The notes beneath the pieces are model-generated. The model was not told the origin of the DNA. It did not search any database and was given only the letters and a program-made list of their open reading frames with translations. Positions 25,497 through 34,799 of a stretch of 48,950 nucleotides of DNA are shown piece after piece. The stretch is from Klebsiella pneumoniae (GTDB lineage: Bacteria; Pseudomonadota; Gammaproteobacteria; Burkholderiales; UBA3065), in assembly GCA_945897555.1 (NCBI GenBank), contig CAMDGF010000010.1, positions 1-48,950 of the forward strand. Reading direction: 5' to 3'. A program made the position numbers and the translations under genes. Numbering within the stretch: position 1 is the stretch's first letter; every line of letters begins with the position of its first letter.

Positions 25497-26438
25497 ATGA
25501 TGCCCGCCGAGCCCCCGCCCACCGATCCGCTGCGCCCCAGCCTTGCGCAAGCCATCGCCCTGCTCCGCGCCGGCGACATCGTCGGCATGCCGACCGAGAC
25601 GGTCTACGGTCTGGCCGCCGATGCCTACAACGCCGCTGCGGTCGCCCGCGTGTTCGAACGCAAGCAGCGCCCGCTCGACCACCCGCTCATCGTCCACCTG
25701 GCTACGCCAGCCGCCATGGACCGCTGGGCGGCGAGCGTTCCGGAAACGGCACAGCGCTTCGCCGCAGCGGCATGGCCGGGGCCACTCACATTGGTCCTTG
25801 CCGCCCGTGATGATGTGCCGCGCCAGATCACCGGTGGGCAGAACACCGTCGCCCTTCGCGTGCCCGATCATCCGCTGGCTCGGGCGCTGATCGAGGGCGC
25901 CGGCGGGGCGCTGGTGGCGCCCTCGGCCAACCGTTTCGGGCAACTCAGCCCCAGTCGCGCCGACCACGTGCTCGAGGGATTCGGCGATGCACCGCCACCG
26001 GTCCTCGACGGTGGGCCGTGCCGGGTCGGCATCGAATCGACCGTGGTGTTTGTTGACGATGCAGGTTGGCAGATCCTGCGGCCAGGACACTGGACGCTTG
26101 AGGCGCTCACCGGCATCGCCGGGGTGCCGCCGCGGCCGGCCACGTCTGCAACGCCGCGCGCGCCGGGGCAACTCGCCGCGCACTATGCGCCGCGCACGCC
26201 ACTCCGGCTGTTCGCGAGCCATGACGAGTTGGAAGCCGCTAAAAGCGACGGCGATTCGGTGCTCGCGCTACCCGCCGATCCAGCGGCGGCCGCCGCGGCT
26301 CTTTACGACATCCTTCACCGACTGGACGCCTCCGGCGCCCACCGCATCCTCGCCAAGTTGCCGCCGGACACAGCCGAATGGGCGGCGGTCCGCGACCGTC
26401 TGACGCGCGCGGCAACACCCGCCGGCGCGGGCGAATGA
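25497..26438 (+). CDS. L-threonylcarbamoyladenylate synthase
   Basis: A 313-residue Sua5/YwlC/YrdC-type enzyme, which makes threonylcarbamoyl-AMP from threonine, bicarbonate and ATP for the t6A37 modification of tRNAs that read ANN codons. The YrdC core has the entry block G-D-I-V-G-M-P-T-E-T-V-Y-G-L near residue 27, K-Q-R-P-L-D-H-P-L near 56, P-G-P-L-T-L-V-L near 93 and S-A-N-R-F-G-Q-L-S-P near 142. A C-terminal Sua5 domain follows the typical linker with H-Y-A-P-R-T-P. ATG codons at 25497 and 25500 are both possible starts. Confidence 0.94.
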   Translation: MMPAEPPPTDPLRPSLAQAIALLRAGDIVGMPTETVYGLAADAYNAAAVARVFERKQRPLDHPLIVHLATPAAMDRWAASVPETAQRFAAAAWPGPLTLVLAARDDVPRQITGGQNTVALRVPDHPLARALIEGAGGALVAPSANRFGQLSPSRADHVLEGFGDAPPPVLDGGPCRVGIESTVVFVDDAGWQILRPGHWTLEALTGIAGVPPRPATSATPRAPGQLAAHYAPRTPLRLFASHDELEAAKSDGDSVLALPADPAAAAAALYDILHRLDASGAHRILAKLPPDTAEWAAVRDRLTRAATPAGAGE

Positions 26439-26565
26439 ACGGCCCCTGCGGCGTCTGCTCAGCGGTCTGCAACACCCGGCCCAACGCCGCCAGCTGATCG
26501 GCGCGCAGGAAACTGCCACAGCCTTGCGCAGTCCGATGAACTGAACCCACTGCTGGAGCAAAACC

Positions 26566-27111
26566 ATGTTGCACACCCTCCGCCGCTTCCTCGCACCCGC
26601 CGCGCTGGCTGCGCTCACCTTCATCGCTGGCTGCAGCAGCGTGGCGCCGGCCAACTACGCGCAGCAGGGCCCCAAATTCTCCTTCCGTGACTACTTCAAC
26701 GGCACGGTGGACGCATGGGGCATGTTCCAGACACGCAACGGTGAGGCCATCAAGCGCTTCAAAGTCACACTCACCGGCACCTGGGACGGCCCCAACGGCA
26801 CTCTGGACGAGCAGTTCGTCTATGCCGACGGCACCACCGAGCATCGCATCTGGAAGATCCGCCAGATCGCGCCGGGCCGCTATAGCGCGACCGCAGGCGA
26901 CATCGTCGGGGAGGCGATCGGCGACGAGACTGGCCCCGTCATTCGCTTCGCTTACACCATGGCTGTCCCGGTGAGCGGCACCACGTACCAGTTCCAGTTC
27001 GATGACTGGATGTACCAGATCGACGACGAAGTGGTACTCAACCGCGCCGCCATGAGCAAGTTCGGTGTGAAGGTGGGCGAGGTGACGCTGAGCTTCCGCA
27101 AGCGCCGTTAA
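26566..27111 (+). CDS. DUF3833 family lipoprotein
   Basis: A 181-residue protein with a lipoprotein signal, F-I-A-G-C-S-S with the lipidated Cys near residue 23. The mature part matches the DUF3833 pattern: F-R-D-Y-F-N-G-T-V-D-A-W-G-M-F-Q, L-T-G-T-W-D-G-P-N-G-T-L-D-E-Q-F-V-Y-A-D-G and D-D-W-M-Y-Q-I-D-D-E-V-V-L-N-R. Function is unknown; these proteins are anchored in the envelope and resemble lipocalin-like beta structures. It stands alone after a 127-base gap. Confidence 0.88.
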   Translation: MLHTLRRFLAPAALAALTFIAGCSSVAPANYAQQGPKFSFRDYFNGTVDAWGMFQTRNGEAIKRFKVTLTGTWDGPNGTLDEQFVYADGTTEHRIWKIRQIAPGRYSATAGDIVGEAIGDETGPVIRFAYTMAVPVSGTTYQFQFDDWMYQIDDEVVLNRAAMSKFGVKVGEVTLSFRKRR

Positions 27112-27205
27112 ACAGAGTCGCCCGGGTGTCGGCTGCGGCGGTGCTCGCCACGTGCAAGGGGCGGCCGACCCTCTCGATGAATGTCCCGGCCTGCAGCGGG
27201 CAGCG

Positions 27206-27682
27206 CTAGAGGAAGCGCTCGAGGAACTTCCGGCTGGCGCGATCGAGCGCCGTGATGTCGCGGACCAGGTAGTGGACGCCTGCTGCATCGGCCACCAGCA
27301 GACTGCACGCGCCAACCCGCTGCAGGGCTTCTTCGCCCGGCAGCAGAAGGTCGGTGATGCCGCGGTCGGTGCGCACCGTCCAGCGGCTCGGTGTCGAGAC
27401 GCTACTGATGTGCAGGATGGCTTCGATCACGGGTGTGAACTCGCGGCTGTTCAGAGCCGAGCGCAGGCGCTCGCGGCGGTCTTCCTCGAGCCCCGCAAGG
27501 CTATCGATCCAGAGCAACTCATGGCCATCACTGTCGAGCACACAGACCGCCTCATCGGGCGCACTGATCGGATAAGCGCGCACCACTGCGACCCGCTCGT
27601 ACCGCACGCCATCGGCCTCAAGGCACCAATGGCCGGCGGGGTGGTGGAACAAGGCCCAGTGCATGCTCGTCGGTGCGTTCAA
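27206..27682 (-). CDS. DUF1854 protein of the cyanophycin locus
   Basis: A 158-residue DUF1854 protein. The family is repeatedly found next to cyanophycin synthetase genes together with an ABC transporter; its biochemical role is unknown. Visible blocks are G-V-R-Y-E-R-V-A-V-V-R-A-Y-P-I-S-A-P near residue 25, L-W-I-D-S-L and F-T-P-V-I-E-A-I-L-H-I-S-S-V-S-T-P-S-R-W-T-V. No signal or membrane helix is seen. The TTG at 27682 overlaps the stop of the ABC transporter gene as TTGA, so the pair is coupled; an ATG at 27664 is an alternative start. Confidence 0.85.
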   Translation of the reverse strand: MNAPTSMHWALFHHPAGHWCLEADGVRYERVAVVRAYPISAPDEAVCVLDSDGHELLWIDSLAGLEEDRRERLRSALNSREFTPVIEAILHISSVSTPSRWTVRTDRGITDLLLPGEEALQRVGACSLLVADAAGVHYLVRDITALDRASRKFLERFL

Positions 27683-29949
27683 GCCGCAGCTCCAGCCACG
27701 ACATCACTGCGCCGGCCGTCTTCAAGCAGCGTCTCGGCCTGACGCGCCTGCGCCTGATGGAGCGCGAAATAGGCGCCATGACGGGCCATCAGCTCATCGT
27801 GGGTACCGGTCTCGACCATCTCGCCGCGATCGAGCACGATCAGCCGGTCGGCACGGCGCAGTGTCGACAGACGGTGGGCGATGGCGATGGTGGTGCGGCC
27901 GCGCACCAGGTTGTCGAGCGCGGCCTGGATCGCTTTCTCGGTGGTCGAATCCACCGAGGATGTCGCCTCGTCGAGGATGAGGATGCGCGGGTCGATCAGC
28001 AGCGCCCGCGCGATGCTGATGCGCTGCCGCTCGCCGCCGGATAGCGACTGTCCGCGCTCGCCGACCAAGGAATCGTAAGCGTGCGGCAAGCGCATGATGA
28101 ACTCGTGGGCGTTGGCCGCGCGCGCTGCGGCCACGATCTCGGCGCGCGACGCGTCCGGCCGGCCGTAGGCGATGTTCTCGGCGATGGTGCCAAAGAAAAG
28201 GAATGGCTCCTGCAGCACCAGCCCGATGTGACGGCGGTAATCGGCCACGGCGAATTCGCGCAGATCGACGCCATCCACGCGGATCGCACCCTCGCTCACG
28301 TCATGAAAGCGGCAGACCAGGTTGACCAGCGTGCTCTTGCCCGAACCGCTGTGCCCGACCACGCCGATCATCTCACCCGGCCGGATGTCGAGGTCGAGCC
28401 GCCGGATGACTTGCCGATTGCCGTAGCGGAAGCTGACGCCCTCGAATTCGATGCGCCCCTCGATGCGAGCCAGCGGACGCGGATGCTCTGGCTCCGGCAC
28501 ATTGCTCACGTGGTCGAGGATATCGAAGATGCGCTTGGCACCGGCGGCCGCCTTCTGCGTGTGCGAGACGATCCGGCTCATGGTGTCGAGCCGCGTGTAG
28601 AAGCGCCCGATATAGGCGATGAAGGCGGTCAGCACGCCCACCGTGATCTCGTCGTTGGAGACCTGCCAGATGCCGAAGGCCCACACCACCAGCAAGCCGA
28701 TCTCGGTGAGCAGCGTGATGGTCGGCGCGAACAGCGACCAGACCTTGTTGACGCGATCGTTGACCTCGAGGTTATGGCGGTTGGCCGCGCGGAAACGGTC
28801 GGCCTCGCGGCCCTCCTGAGCAAACGCCTTGACCACGCGGATGCCGGGGATGGTGTCGGCCAGCACATTGGTCACCTCGGACCAGATGCGGTCGGCACGC
28901 TCGAAACCGCGACGCAAGCGATCGCGCACCACATGGATGAGATAGCCGATGACCGGCAGCGGCAACAAGGTGACCAGCGCCAGCCAGGGGTTGATGCTGA
29001 ACAGCACCACAGCGGTCATGCCGATCATCAGCACATCGGTGGCGAAATCGAGCAGGTGCAAGGACAGGAACAGGTTGATGCGCTCGGTCTCGGCGCCGAT
29101 GCGTGCCATCAGGTCGCCGGTGCGCTTGCTGCCAAAATAGCCCACCGACTGGTTGAGCAGGTGCTCGAAGGTGGCGGTGCGCAAGTCGGCACCGATGCGC
29201 TCGGAGACGCGCGCCAGCACGTAGGTGCGCGCCCAGCCGAGCAGCCAGCCGATCAGCGCGGCGGCCAACAGGCCCAGCATGTAGAGGCTCACCAGCCGCT
29301 TGTCCAGATCCTGACCGTTCTGGTAGGGGATCAGCAACTTGTCCATCAGCGGCATGGTCAGGTAGGGCGGCACCAGCGTCGCTGCCGTGGCCGCCAGCGT
29401 CAGGCAGAAACCCAGCAGCAAACGCGACCGGTATGGGCGAGCGAAGCGCCACAAGCGCAACAAGGTGAGCGTAGACGGTGGACGCTCGTCGTCGGCGCAG
29501 GCCTCGCACAGCGACACGCCCACCGACACTGGCGCGCCGCAGCCACGACATGGGGCCGAACGCGTGGCGTGATCGCCCTCGCGCCAGCGCAGCCAGGCAT
29601 CCACCAAGGTCTGCGCCGCCGGCTGCAAGCCAAGGCGGAACTCCCAGCGCGCCTGCAGTGCATCGCCACAGCGCCAATCGAGGCTGGCCACGCCGGCATG
29701 GTCGCCAAGCACCAGCGTGCCCTCTCGCAGCGACCACTCGCCGACCACTCGGATGCGCCGCTCGACCAGTGCCAGCGACAGCAGCCTCGAGGTGGTGAGC
29801 ACCACAGCACCCGGTGCGAAGCGCCGATCGGTGTCGAGGTCGGTCTCGGCGATGGCAAGCAAGGCTTCGTCGGGCGACAGCAACGCCTGCGCCGCCCGTG
29901 ACCAGGCGTCGACATCCGTGCTGGTGTGGGAAGGCCCAGCCGAGTTCAT
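27679..29949 (-). CDS. Cyanophycin-associated ABC transporter, fused permease and ATPase
   Basis: A 756-residue half-transporter. Residues 1-125 are a soluble domain of unknown function. A zinc ribbon follows with Cys134, Cys137, Cys148 and Cys151, then a six-helix exporter-type membrane domain (about 170-450). The nucleotide-binding domain has Walker A G-H-S-G-S-G-K-S-T, signature L-S-G-G-E-R-Q and Walker B I-L-I-L-D-E-A-T. Exporters of this type work as homodimers. Linkage to DUF1854 and cyanophycin synthetases suggests it moves a related compound or peptide, but the substrate is unknown. I chose ATG 29949 because a GTG at 30006 would place the conserved dyad inside the gene. Confidence 0.9.
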   Translation of the reverse strand: MNSAGPSHTSTDVDAWSRAAQALLSPDEALLAIAETDLDTDRRFAPGAVVLTTSRLLSLALVERRIRVVGEWSLREGTLVLGDHAGVASLDWRCGDALQARWEFRLGLQPAAQTLVDAWLRWREGDHATRSAPCRGCGAPVSVGVSLCEACADDERPPSTLTLLRLWRFARPYRSRLLLGFCLTLAATAATLVPPYLTMPLMDKLLIPYQNGQDLDKRLVSLYMLGLLAAALIGWLLGWARTYVLARVSERIGADLRTATFEHLLNQSVGYFGSKRTGDLMARIGAETERINLFLSLHLLDFATDVLMIGMTAVVLFSINPWLALVTLLPLPVIGYLIHVVRDRLRRGFERADRIWSEVTNVLADTIPGIRVVKAFAQEGREADRFRAANRHNLEVNDRVNKVWSLFAPTITLLTEIGLLVVWAFGIWQVSNDEITVGVLTAFIAYIGRFYTRLDTMSRIVSHTQKAAAGAKRIFDILDHVSNVPEPEHPRPLARIEGRIEFEGVSFRYGNRQVIRRLDLDIRPGEMIGVVGHSGSGKSTLVNLVCRFHDVSEGAIRVDGVDLREFAVADYRRHIGLVLQEPFLFFGTIAENIAYGRPDASRAEIVAAARAANAHEFIMRLPHAYDSLVGERGQSLSGGERQRISIARALLIDPRILILDEATSSVDSTTEKAIQAALDNLVRGRTTIAIAHRLSTLRRADRLIVLDRGEMVETGTHDELMARHGAYFALHQAQARQAETLLEDGRRSDVVAGAAA

Positions 29950-29973
29950 GGCGAGATTGTGCCGTGCATCGTT

Positions 29974-30005
29974 TGTCAACGCAGTGGCTCGGCCATGCGT
30001 TGACA
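29974..30005. promoter_or_regulatory. 32-bp dyad between divergent ABC transporter and cyanophycin synthetase genes
   Basis: The left arm TGTCAACGCA (29974-29983) pairs perfectly with TGCGTTGACA (29996-30005). Inside, TGGC (29985-29988) pairs with GCCA (29992-29995) around a 3-base centre, with one bulged G at 29984. It lies midway in the 87-base divergent gap, as expected for an operator shared by both directions. A hairpin role in RNA is also possible. Confidence 0.65.
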
Positions 30006-30036
30006 CAGCACGTCATTGCGAGCCCCAACCACCGAC

Positions 30037-32223
30037 ATGGAAAAGCCCGAACACCCTCGCCGCCCCGCCCGTTTCAGCCTCGAGTTCCTCGACATGCGCT
30101 TTATGGCTGGCCCCAACGTGTGGACCGTCGAGTATCACCCAGTGCTTGAGGCCGTCGTCGACATCGGGGCGCTCGAAGACTTCCCGTCCGACCTTCTGCC
30201 TGGCCTGCCGCAGCGTCTCGAAACGTGGCTGCCCGGCCTGGTCGAGCACCGTTGCAGCGTCGGCGAGCGCGGCGGCTTCCTGCAACGCCTCGAGCGCGGC
30301 ACCTGGGCCGGACACATCCTCGAACATGTCAGCCTCGAGCTGCAATCCATGTCCGGCTTCGAAGGCGGCTTCGGCCGCGCCCGCGAGATGTCTCGCCGAG
30401 GGGTCTACAAGGTCGCCATCAGCGTGCAGCACGAGGCCGTCGGCCGTCATGCCATGGCCGCCGCGCGCGAACTGGTGCTTGCTGCCATCCACGACGAGCC
30501 CTTCGATGTGGCTGCCGCGGTCGAGACCTTGCGCGACATGGCCGATTCCCTCTGCCTGGGACCGAGCACAGCGCATATCGTGGCTGCGGCCAAGGCCCGG
30601 CGCATCCCCTGGATGCGTCTCAACAGCGGCAATCTGGTGCAGATCGGCCATGGCGCTGCGCAACGTCGTATCTGGACCGCCGAGACCGACCGCACCAGTG
30701 CCATCGCAGAGGGCATCTCACGCGACAAGCAACTCACCCGGCAACTGCTGTCGGCGTGCGGCGTCGCTGTCTCGCAAGGCCGTCGGGTCGACAGCCTCGC
30801 AGACGCCTGGGATGCCGCCGAAGAGCTCGGTCTGCCGGTGGTGGTCAAGCCGCTCGATGGTAACCATGGCCGCGGTGTCTTCACCCACCTCACGACCCGC
30901 CAAGAGGTCGAGGCGGCCTATGTGGTGGCCATCGACGAGGGCAGCGGCGTGCTGGTCGAGCGCTTCATCGAGGGCCTTGAACATCGACTGCTTGTGGTCG
31001 GTGGCCGGCTGGTGGCTGCTGCCCGGGGCGACATCGCCCGCGTCATCGGCGACGGCCGCTCGACCCTCCTCGAACTCATCGAGACACAACTTAATAGCGA
31101 CCCGCGCCGCGGCCATGGCGAAGACCAACCCCTCAACCGTGTCCGGCTCGATTCCGCTGCCATCCTCGAGATCCGCCATCAGGGCTATGCCGACGGCGAT
31201 GCCATCCCGGCCGAAGGTGCCGAAGTCGTCATCCAGCGCAATGGCAACGTCGCCATCGACTGCACCGCGAAGGTGCACCCAGAGGTGGCGGCGCAAGCCT
31301 GTCTCGCCGCACGCATCGTCGGCCTCGACATCGCTGGCATCGACATCGTCAGCACCGACATCGGCCAGCCTTTCGCCGAGACCGGCGGTGCCATCGTCGA
31401 GGTCAACGCCGGACCGGGCCTGCTCATGCACATCAAGCCGGCAGAGGGTCCGCCGCAGGCCGTGGGTGCTGCCATCGTCGGCCACCTGTTCCCCGACGGC
31501 GCCAACGGGCGCATCCCATTGGTCGGTGTCAGCGGTAGCCACGGCAGCGCGCTCGCGGCCCAGCTCATCGCACGCATCCTCTCCTTTCACCCTTGGCGCA
31601 CCGGCCTCGTCTGCGCCATGCCCACCGAGGCCCCCGGCATCCTTTCCGCCTCGCGTCGCGACACGGTGTTCGAGCAAGGCCGCAAGGTGCTCATGAACCC
31701 GGCCGTAGAGGCCGCGGTGATCGAGACGCCGATGCGCGAACTGCTCGACGAGGGCACCAGCTACGACATCTGCGCCGTCGGTGTGGTGACCGGCCTCGAC
31801 ACCGCCACCACCTTTCCCGACCGCGACATGGAGACGCCCGAGCAACTGCACACCATCCTGCGCACGCAGGTGGATGTCGTGCCCCCTTGGGGGGTCGCAG
31901 TGCTCAACGCCGAAGATGAGATCGTCGCCGGCATGGCGGCACTCTGCGAGGGTGAGGTCGTGTACTTCTCCCGGCATGCAGACCATCCGGTGATCGCCGC
32001 ACACCTCTCCGCGGAGGGTCGTGCCGTGGTCATCTGCGAGGGTGAACTGCAGTTGCGCCGTGGCAGCCGCATCGAGGTGCTCTGCCAGACAGACGACCTC
32101 CCGGGCGGTTGCCCCGATACCCCCGGCTGCCGCGCACACCTAGCCGCCATCGCGGCAGCTTGGGCGTTGGGCGTCGACCGCGAGCAGATCCGCGCTGCGA
32201 CGCTCCATCCTGTTCCCGCTTGA
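30037..32223 (+). CDS. Cyanophycin synthetase paralogue with degenerate Mur-ligase P-loop
   Basis: A 728-residue relative of CphA, the enzyme that builds cyanophycin (poly-aspartate with arginine side chains). The N-terminal domain, with R-F-M-A-G-P-N-V-W and H-I-L-E-H-V-S-L-E-L-Q, and the ATP-grasp domain, with V-V-V-K-P-L-D-G-N-H-G-R-G-V and E-V-N-A-G-P-G, look intact. In the Mur-ligase-like domain the P-loop reads G-S-H-G-S-A at residues 500-505, lacking the essential Lys-Thr, and the protein is about 125 residues shorter than its neighbour. One ligase activity is therefore probably lost, as in CphA2 of cyanobacteria, which uses Asp-Arg dipeptides. ATG 30037 is preferred to a TTG at 30016. 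Confidence 0.88.
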   Translation: MEKPEHPRRPARFSLEFLDMRFMAGPNVWTVEYHPVLEAVVDIGALEDFPSDLLPGLPQRLETWLPGLVEHRCSVGERGGFLQRLERGTWAGHILEHVSLELQSMSGFEGGFGRAREMSRRGVYKVAISVQHEAVGRHAMAAARELVLAAIHDEPFDVAAAVETLRDMADSLCLGPSTAHIVAAAKARRIPWMRLNSGNLVQIGHGAAQRRIWTAETDRTSAIAEGISRDKQLTRQLLSACGVAVSQGRRVDSLADAWDAAEELGLPVVVKPLDGNHGRGVFTHLTTRQEVEAAYVVAIDEGSGVLVERFIEGLEHRLLVVGGRLVAAARGDIARVIGDGRSTLLELIETQLNSDPRRGHGEDQPLNRVRLDSAAILEIRHQGYADGDAIPAEGAEVVIQRNGNVAIDCTAKVHPEVAAQACLAARIVGLDIAGIDIVSTDIGQPFAETGGAIVEVNAGPGLLMHIKPAEGPPQAVGAAIVGHLFPDGANGRIPLVGVSGSHGSALAAQLIARILSFHPWRTGLVCAMPTEAPGILSASRRDTVFEQGRKVLMNPAVEAAVIETPMRELLDEGTSYDICAVGVVTGLDTATTFPDRDMETPEQLHTILRTQVDVVPPWGVAVLNAEDEIVAGMAALCEGEVVYFSRHADHPVIAAHLSAEGRAVVICEGELQLRRGSRIEVLCQTDDLPGGCPDTPGCRAHLAAIAAAWALGVDREQIRAATLHPVPA

Positions 32224-32234
32224 GCACGGCCTCC

Positions 32235-34799
32235 ATGAACATCTCACGCATCCGGGCTTTGCGCGGCCCCAACCTCTGGACACGCGAAACAGCCATCGAA
32301 GCGATCGTCGCTCTGTCGCCAGAGCACACCAGCCTGCAAGGGATGCCCGGCTTCGAGTCGCACCTGCGCGAGCGCCTGCCGCTCATCGGCCAGATCAGAT
32401 CCGTGAGCCACGACCTGACCACCCTCGCACACGCGCTGGAGGCGGTGGCCTTGGCCCTGCAGACGGCGATCGGCTGTCCGGTCAGCTTCAGTCGCACCGT
32501 CCACGCCGTCCACGACAACGTCTATCAAGTGGTGGTGCAATACAGCGAGGAGGCGGTCGGCCGGTTGGCGCTCACCTTCGCCGAATCGCTCTGCCGGGCT
32601 ACGCTTGAGGGGTCGCCCTTCGACCTCGACGCAGCACTCAGCGAGCTCCGCCGGATCGACGAGGACGTGCGCCTCGGGCCGAGCACGGGGGCCATCGTTC
32701 AGGCTGCGATGGCGCGCGGCATACCCTACCGCCGCCTGACTGAGGGCAGCCTTGTCCAGTTCGGCTGGGGGGCGCGACAAAGGCGCATCCAGGCTGCCGA
32801 GACCAGCCATACCAGCGCGATCGCCGAAGCCATCGCGCAGGACAAGACGCTAACCAAGGATCTGTTGCACGCTGCCGGTGTCCCCGTGCCATTGGGCCGT
32901 ACCGCTTGCGATGCGCGCGATGCCTGGGCCGTGGCCCAAGTCATCGGCTTGCCGGTGGTGGTCAAGCCGCGCGATGGCAACCAGGGCAAGGGCGTGGCGG
33001 TGAATCTGAGCAGTCGCGCAGCGGTCGAGGCCGCTTACGAGGTCGCCGCATCGTTTGGCGATGCGGTCATGGTCGAGCGCTATCTGCCCGGAAACGACTT
33101 CCGACTGCTGGTGGTGGGCGATCGCGTGGTCGCAGCCGCTCGGCGCGACCCGCCCTTGGTGACGGGCGATGGCATCCACACCGTCAGCCAACTGGTCGAC
33201 CAGGTCAACCTGGACCCGCTGCGTGGCGAAGGCCATGCCACCGCACTCACCCGCATCCGCATCGACGAGATCGCGCTTGCCACGCTGGCGAGCGGCGGTC
33301 TGACGCCGGCCAGCGTCCCCGACCGTGGCCAGCGGGTGGTCTTGCGCAACAACGCAAACCTGAGCACTGGTGGCACCGCCACCGACGTCACCGACCACGT
33401 CCACCCCAAAGTGGCCCAACGTGCGGTGCAGGCGGCCCAGATGGTCGGCCTCGACATCTGTGGCGTAGACCTCGTCTGCGAGGGCGTGCACCGCCCCCTC
33501 GAGGAGACCGGCGGCGGCGTCGTCGAGGTCAATGCGGCGCCCGGCCTGCGCATGCATCTCGCCCCCTCCTACGGCAAGCCTCGTGCGGTCGCCGAAGCCA
33601 TCGTCGACCTGATGTTCTCGGCAGGAGACGATGGGCGCATACCGGTCGTCGCGGTGTCCGGCACCAACGGCAAGACCACCACCGTACGTCTCGTCGCGCA
33701 GATGCTGCGCCACGCCGGCTTGCGCACCGGCATGACCACGACCGATGGCGTTTACATCGGCGAGCAGTTGATCGATGACGGTGACTGCAGCGGCCCAAAA
33801 AGCGCTCGCAATGTACTGTTGCACCCCGATGTCGACGCCGCGGTGTTCGAGACCGCGCGCGGCGGCATCCTGCGCGAGGGCCTCGGTTTCGACCGCTGCG
33901 ACGTTGCCGTAGTGACCAACATCGGCGTCGGCGATCACCTCGGGCTGAATTACATCAACACGGTCGAGGACCTCTCGGTGGTCAAGCGGGTGGTGGTGCA
34001 GAACGTCCGCCCGGGCGGCATGGCCGTGCTCAATGTCAGCGACCCCCTGGTCGCGCGGATGGCCGACGCATGCCCGGGTCGCGTGACGCTGTTTGGACGC
34101 GACCCGCGTCACGCTGCCCTGATCTCAAACAGGGTGCGGGGCGAACGCGTCGTCACGGTCGAGGATGATGCGATCGTCTGCATCGAGCGTGGCGAGCTGG
34201 CCCGTCTGCCGCTCAAAAACATTCCGATCACGCTGGGCGGCACCGTGGGTTTTCAGGTCGAGAACGTGCTGGCGGCAGTGGGTGCAGGCTGGGGCCTCGG
34301 CATCGGCTTCAACACCATGGCTGTCGCACTGGCCGGTTTCGAGGGCGATATCGATGCCACCCCCGGACGCTTTAACCGGCTCGATCACCGCGGTGCCACG
34401 GTCATCGCCGACTACGGCCACAACCCCGATGCGATGCTCGCTCTAGCCGAGGCCATCGACCGCATCGCCACCGGCAAGCGCGTGGTCGTCATCAGCGGCG
34501 CAGGCGACAGGCGCGACGAGGACATCCGCCGCCAGACCGAGATCCTCGGCGGCTGCTTTGACGAGGTCATCCTCTATCAGGACGCCTGCCAGCGCGGCCG
34601 CGCAAGCGGCGAGGTCACCCGCTTGCTGCGCGAGGGTCTGTCGGGTGCGACACGCGTGCGCCACGTCGAGACCCTCGATGGCGAGTTCGCCGCCATCGAC
34701 CGTAGTCTCGAGCGGCTTGCCCCCGGCGACGTCTGCCTCATCCTCATCGATCAGGTGCAGGAGGCGCTGGCGCACCTGCAACGCCGCTGCACCCGCTAG
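32235..34799 (+). CDS. cphA: Cyanophycin synthetase
   Basis: An 854-residue CphA that adds aspartate and then arginine to the growing cyanophycin chain at the cost of ATP. The N-terminal domain is followed by ATP-grasp (V-V-V-K-P-R-D-G-N-Q-G-K-G-V and E-V-N-A-A-P-G-L-R-M-H) and a full Mur-ligase domain with the P-loop G-T-N-G-K-T-T at residues 476-482, then D-Y-G-H-N-P-D-A and G-A-G-D-R-R-D-E-D near the end. It starts 12 bases after the stop of the paralogue, so both are in one operon. Its last four bases overlap the convergent lipoprotein gene. Cyanophycinase is not in the window. Confidence 0.95.
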   Translation: MNISRIRALRGPNLWTRETAIEAIVALSPEHTSLQGMPGFESHLRERLPLIGQIRSVSHDLTTLAHALEAVALALQTAIGCPVSFSRTVHAVHDNVYQVVVQYSEEAVGRLALTFAESLCRATLEGSPFDLDAALSELRRIDEDVRLGPSTGAIVQAAMARGIPYRRLTEGSLVQFGWGARQRRIQAAETSHTSAIAEAIAQDKTLTKDLLHAAGVPVPLGRTACDARDAWAVAQVIGLPVVVKPRDGNQGKGVAVNLSSRAAVEAAYEVAASFGDAVMVERYLPGNDFRLLVVGDRVVAAARRDPPLVTGDGIHTVSQLVDQVNLDPLRGEGHATALTRIRIDEIALATLASGGLTPASVPDRGQRVVLRNNANLSTGGTATDVTDHVHPKVAQRAVQAAQMVGLDICGVDLVCEGVHRPLEETGGGVVEVNAAPGLRMHLAPSYGKPRAVAEAIVDLMFSAGDDGRIPVVAVSGTNGKTTTVRLVAQMLRHAGLRTGMTTTDGVYIGEQLIDDGDCSGPKSARNVLLHPDVDAAVFETARGGILREGLGFDRCDVAVVTNIGVGDHLGLNYINTVEDLSVVKRVVVQNVRPGGMAVLNVSDPLVARMADACPGRVTLFGRDPRHAALISNRVRGERVVTVEDDAIVCIERGELARLPLKNIPITLGGTVGFQVENVLAAVGAGWGLGIGFNTMAVALAGFEGDIDATPGRFNRLDHRGATVIADYGHNPDAMLALAEAIDRIATGKRVVVISGAGDRRDEDIRRQTEILGGCFDEVILYQDACQRGRASGEVTRLLREGLSGATRVRHVETLDGEFAAIDRSLERLAPGDVCLILIDQVQEALAHLQRRCTR

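Noticed and set aside
28081-29901. 606-codon frame opposite the ABC transporter
   Set aside because: Antisense shadow of a gene with intact Walker and signature motifs.
30718-34112. Two long minus-strand frames opposite the cyanophycin synthetases
   Set aside because: Both are shadows; no known domain in either.
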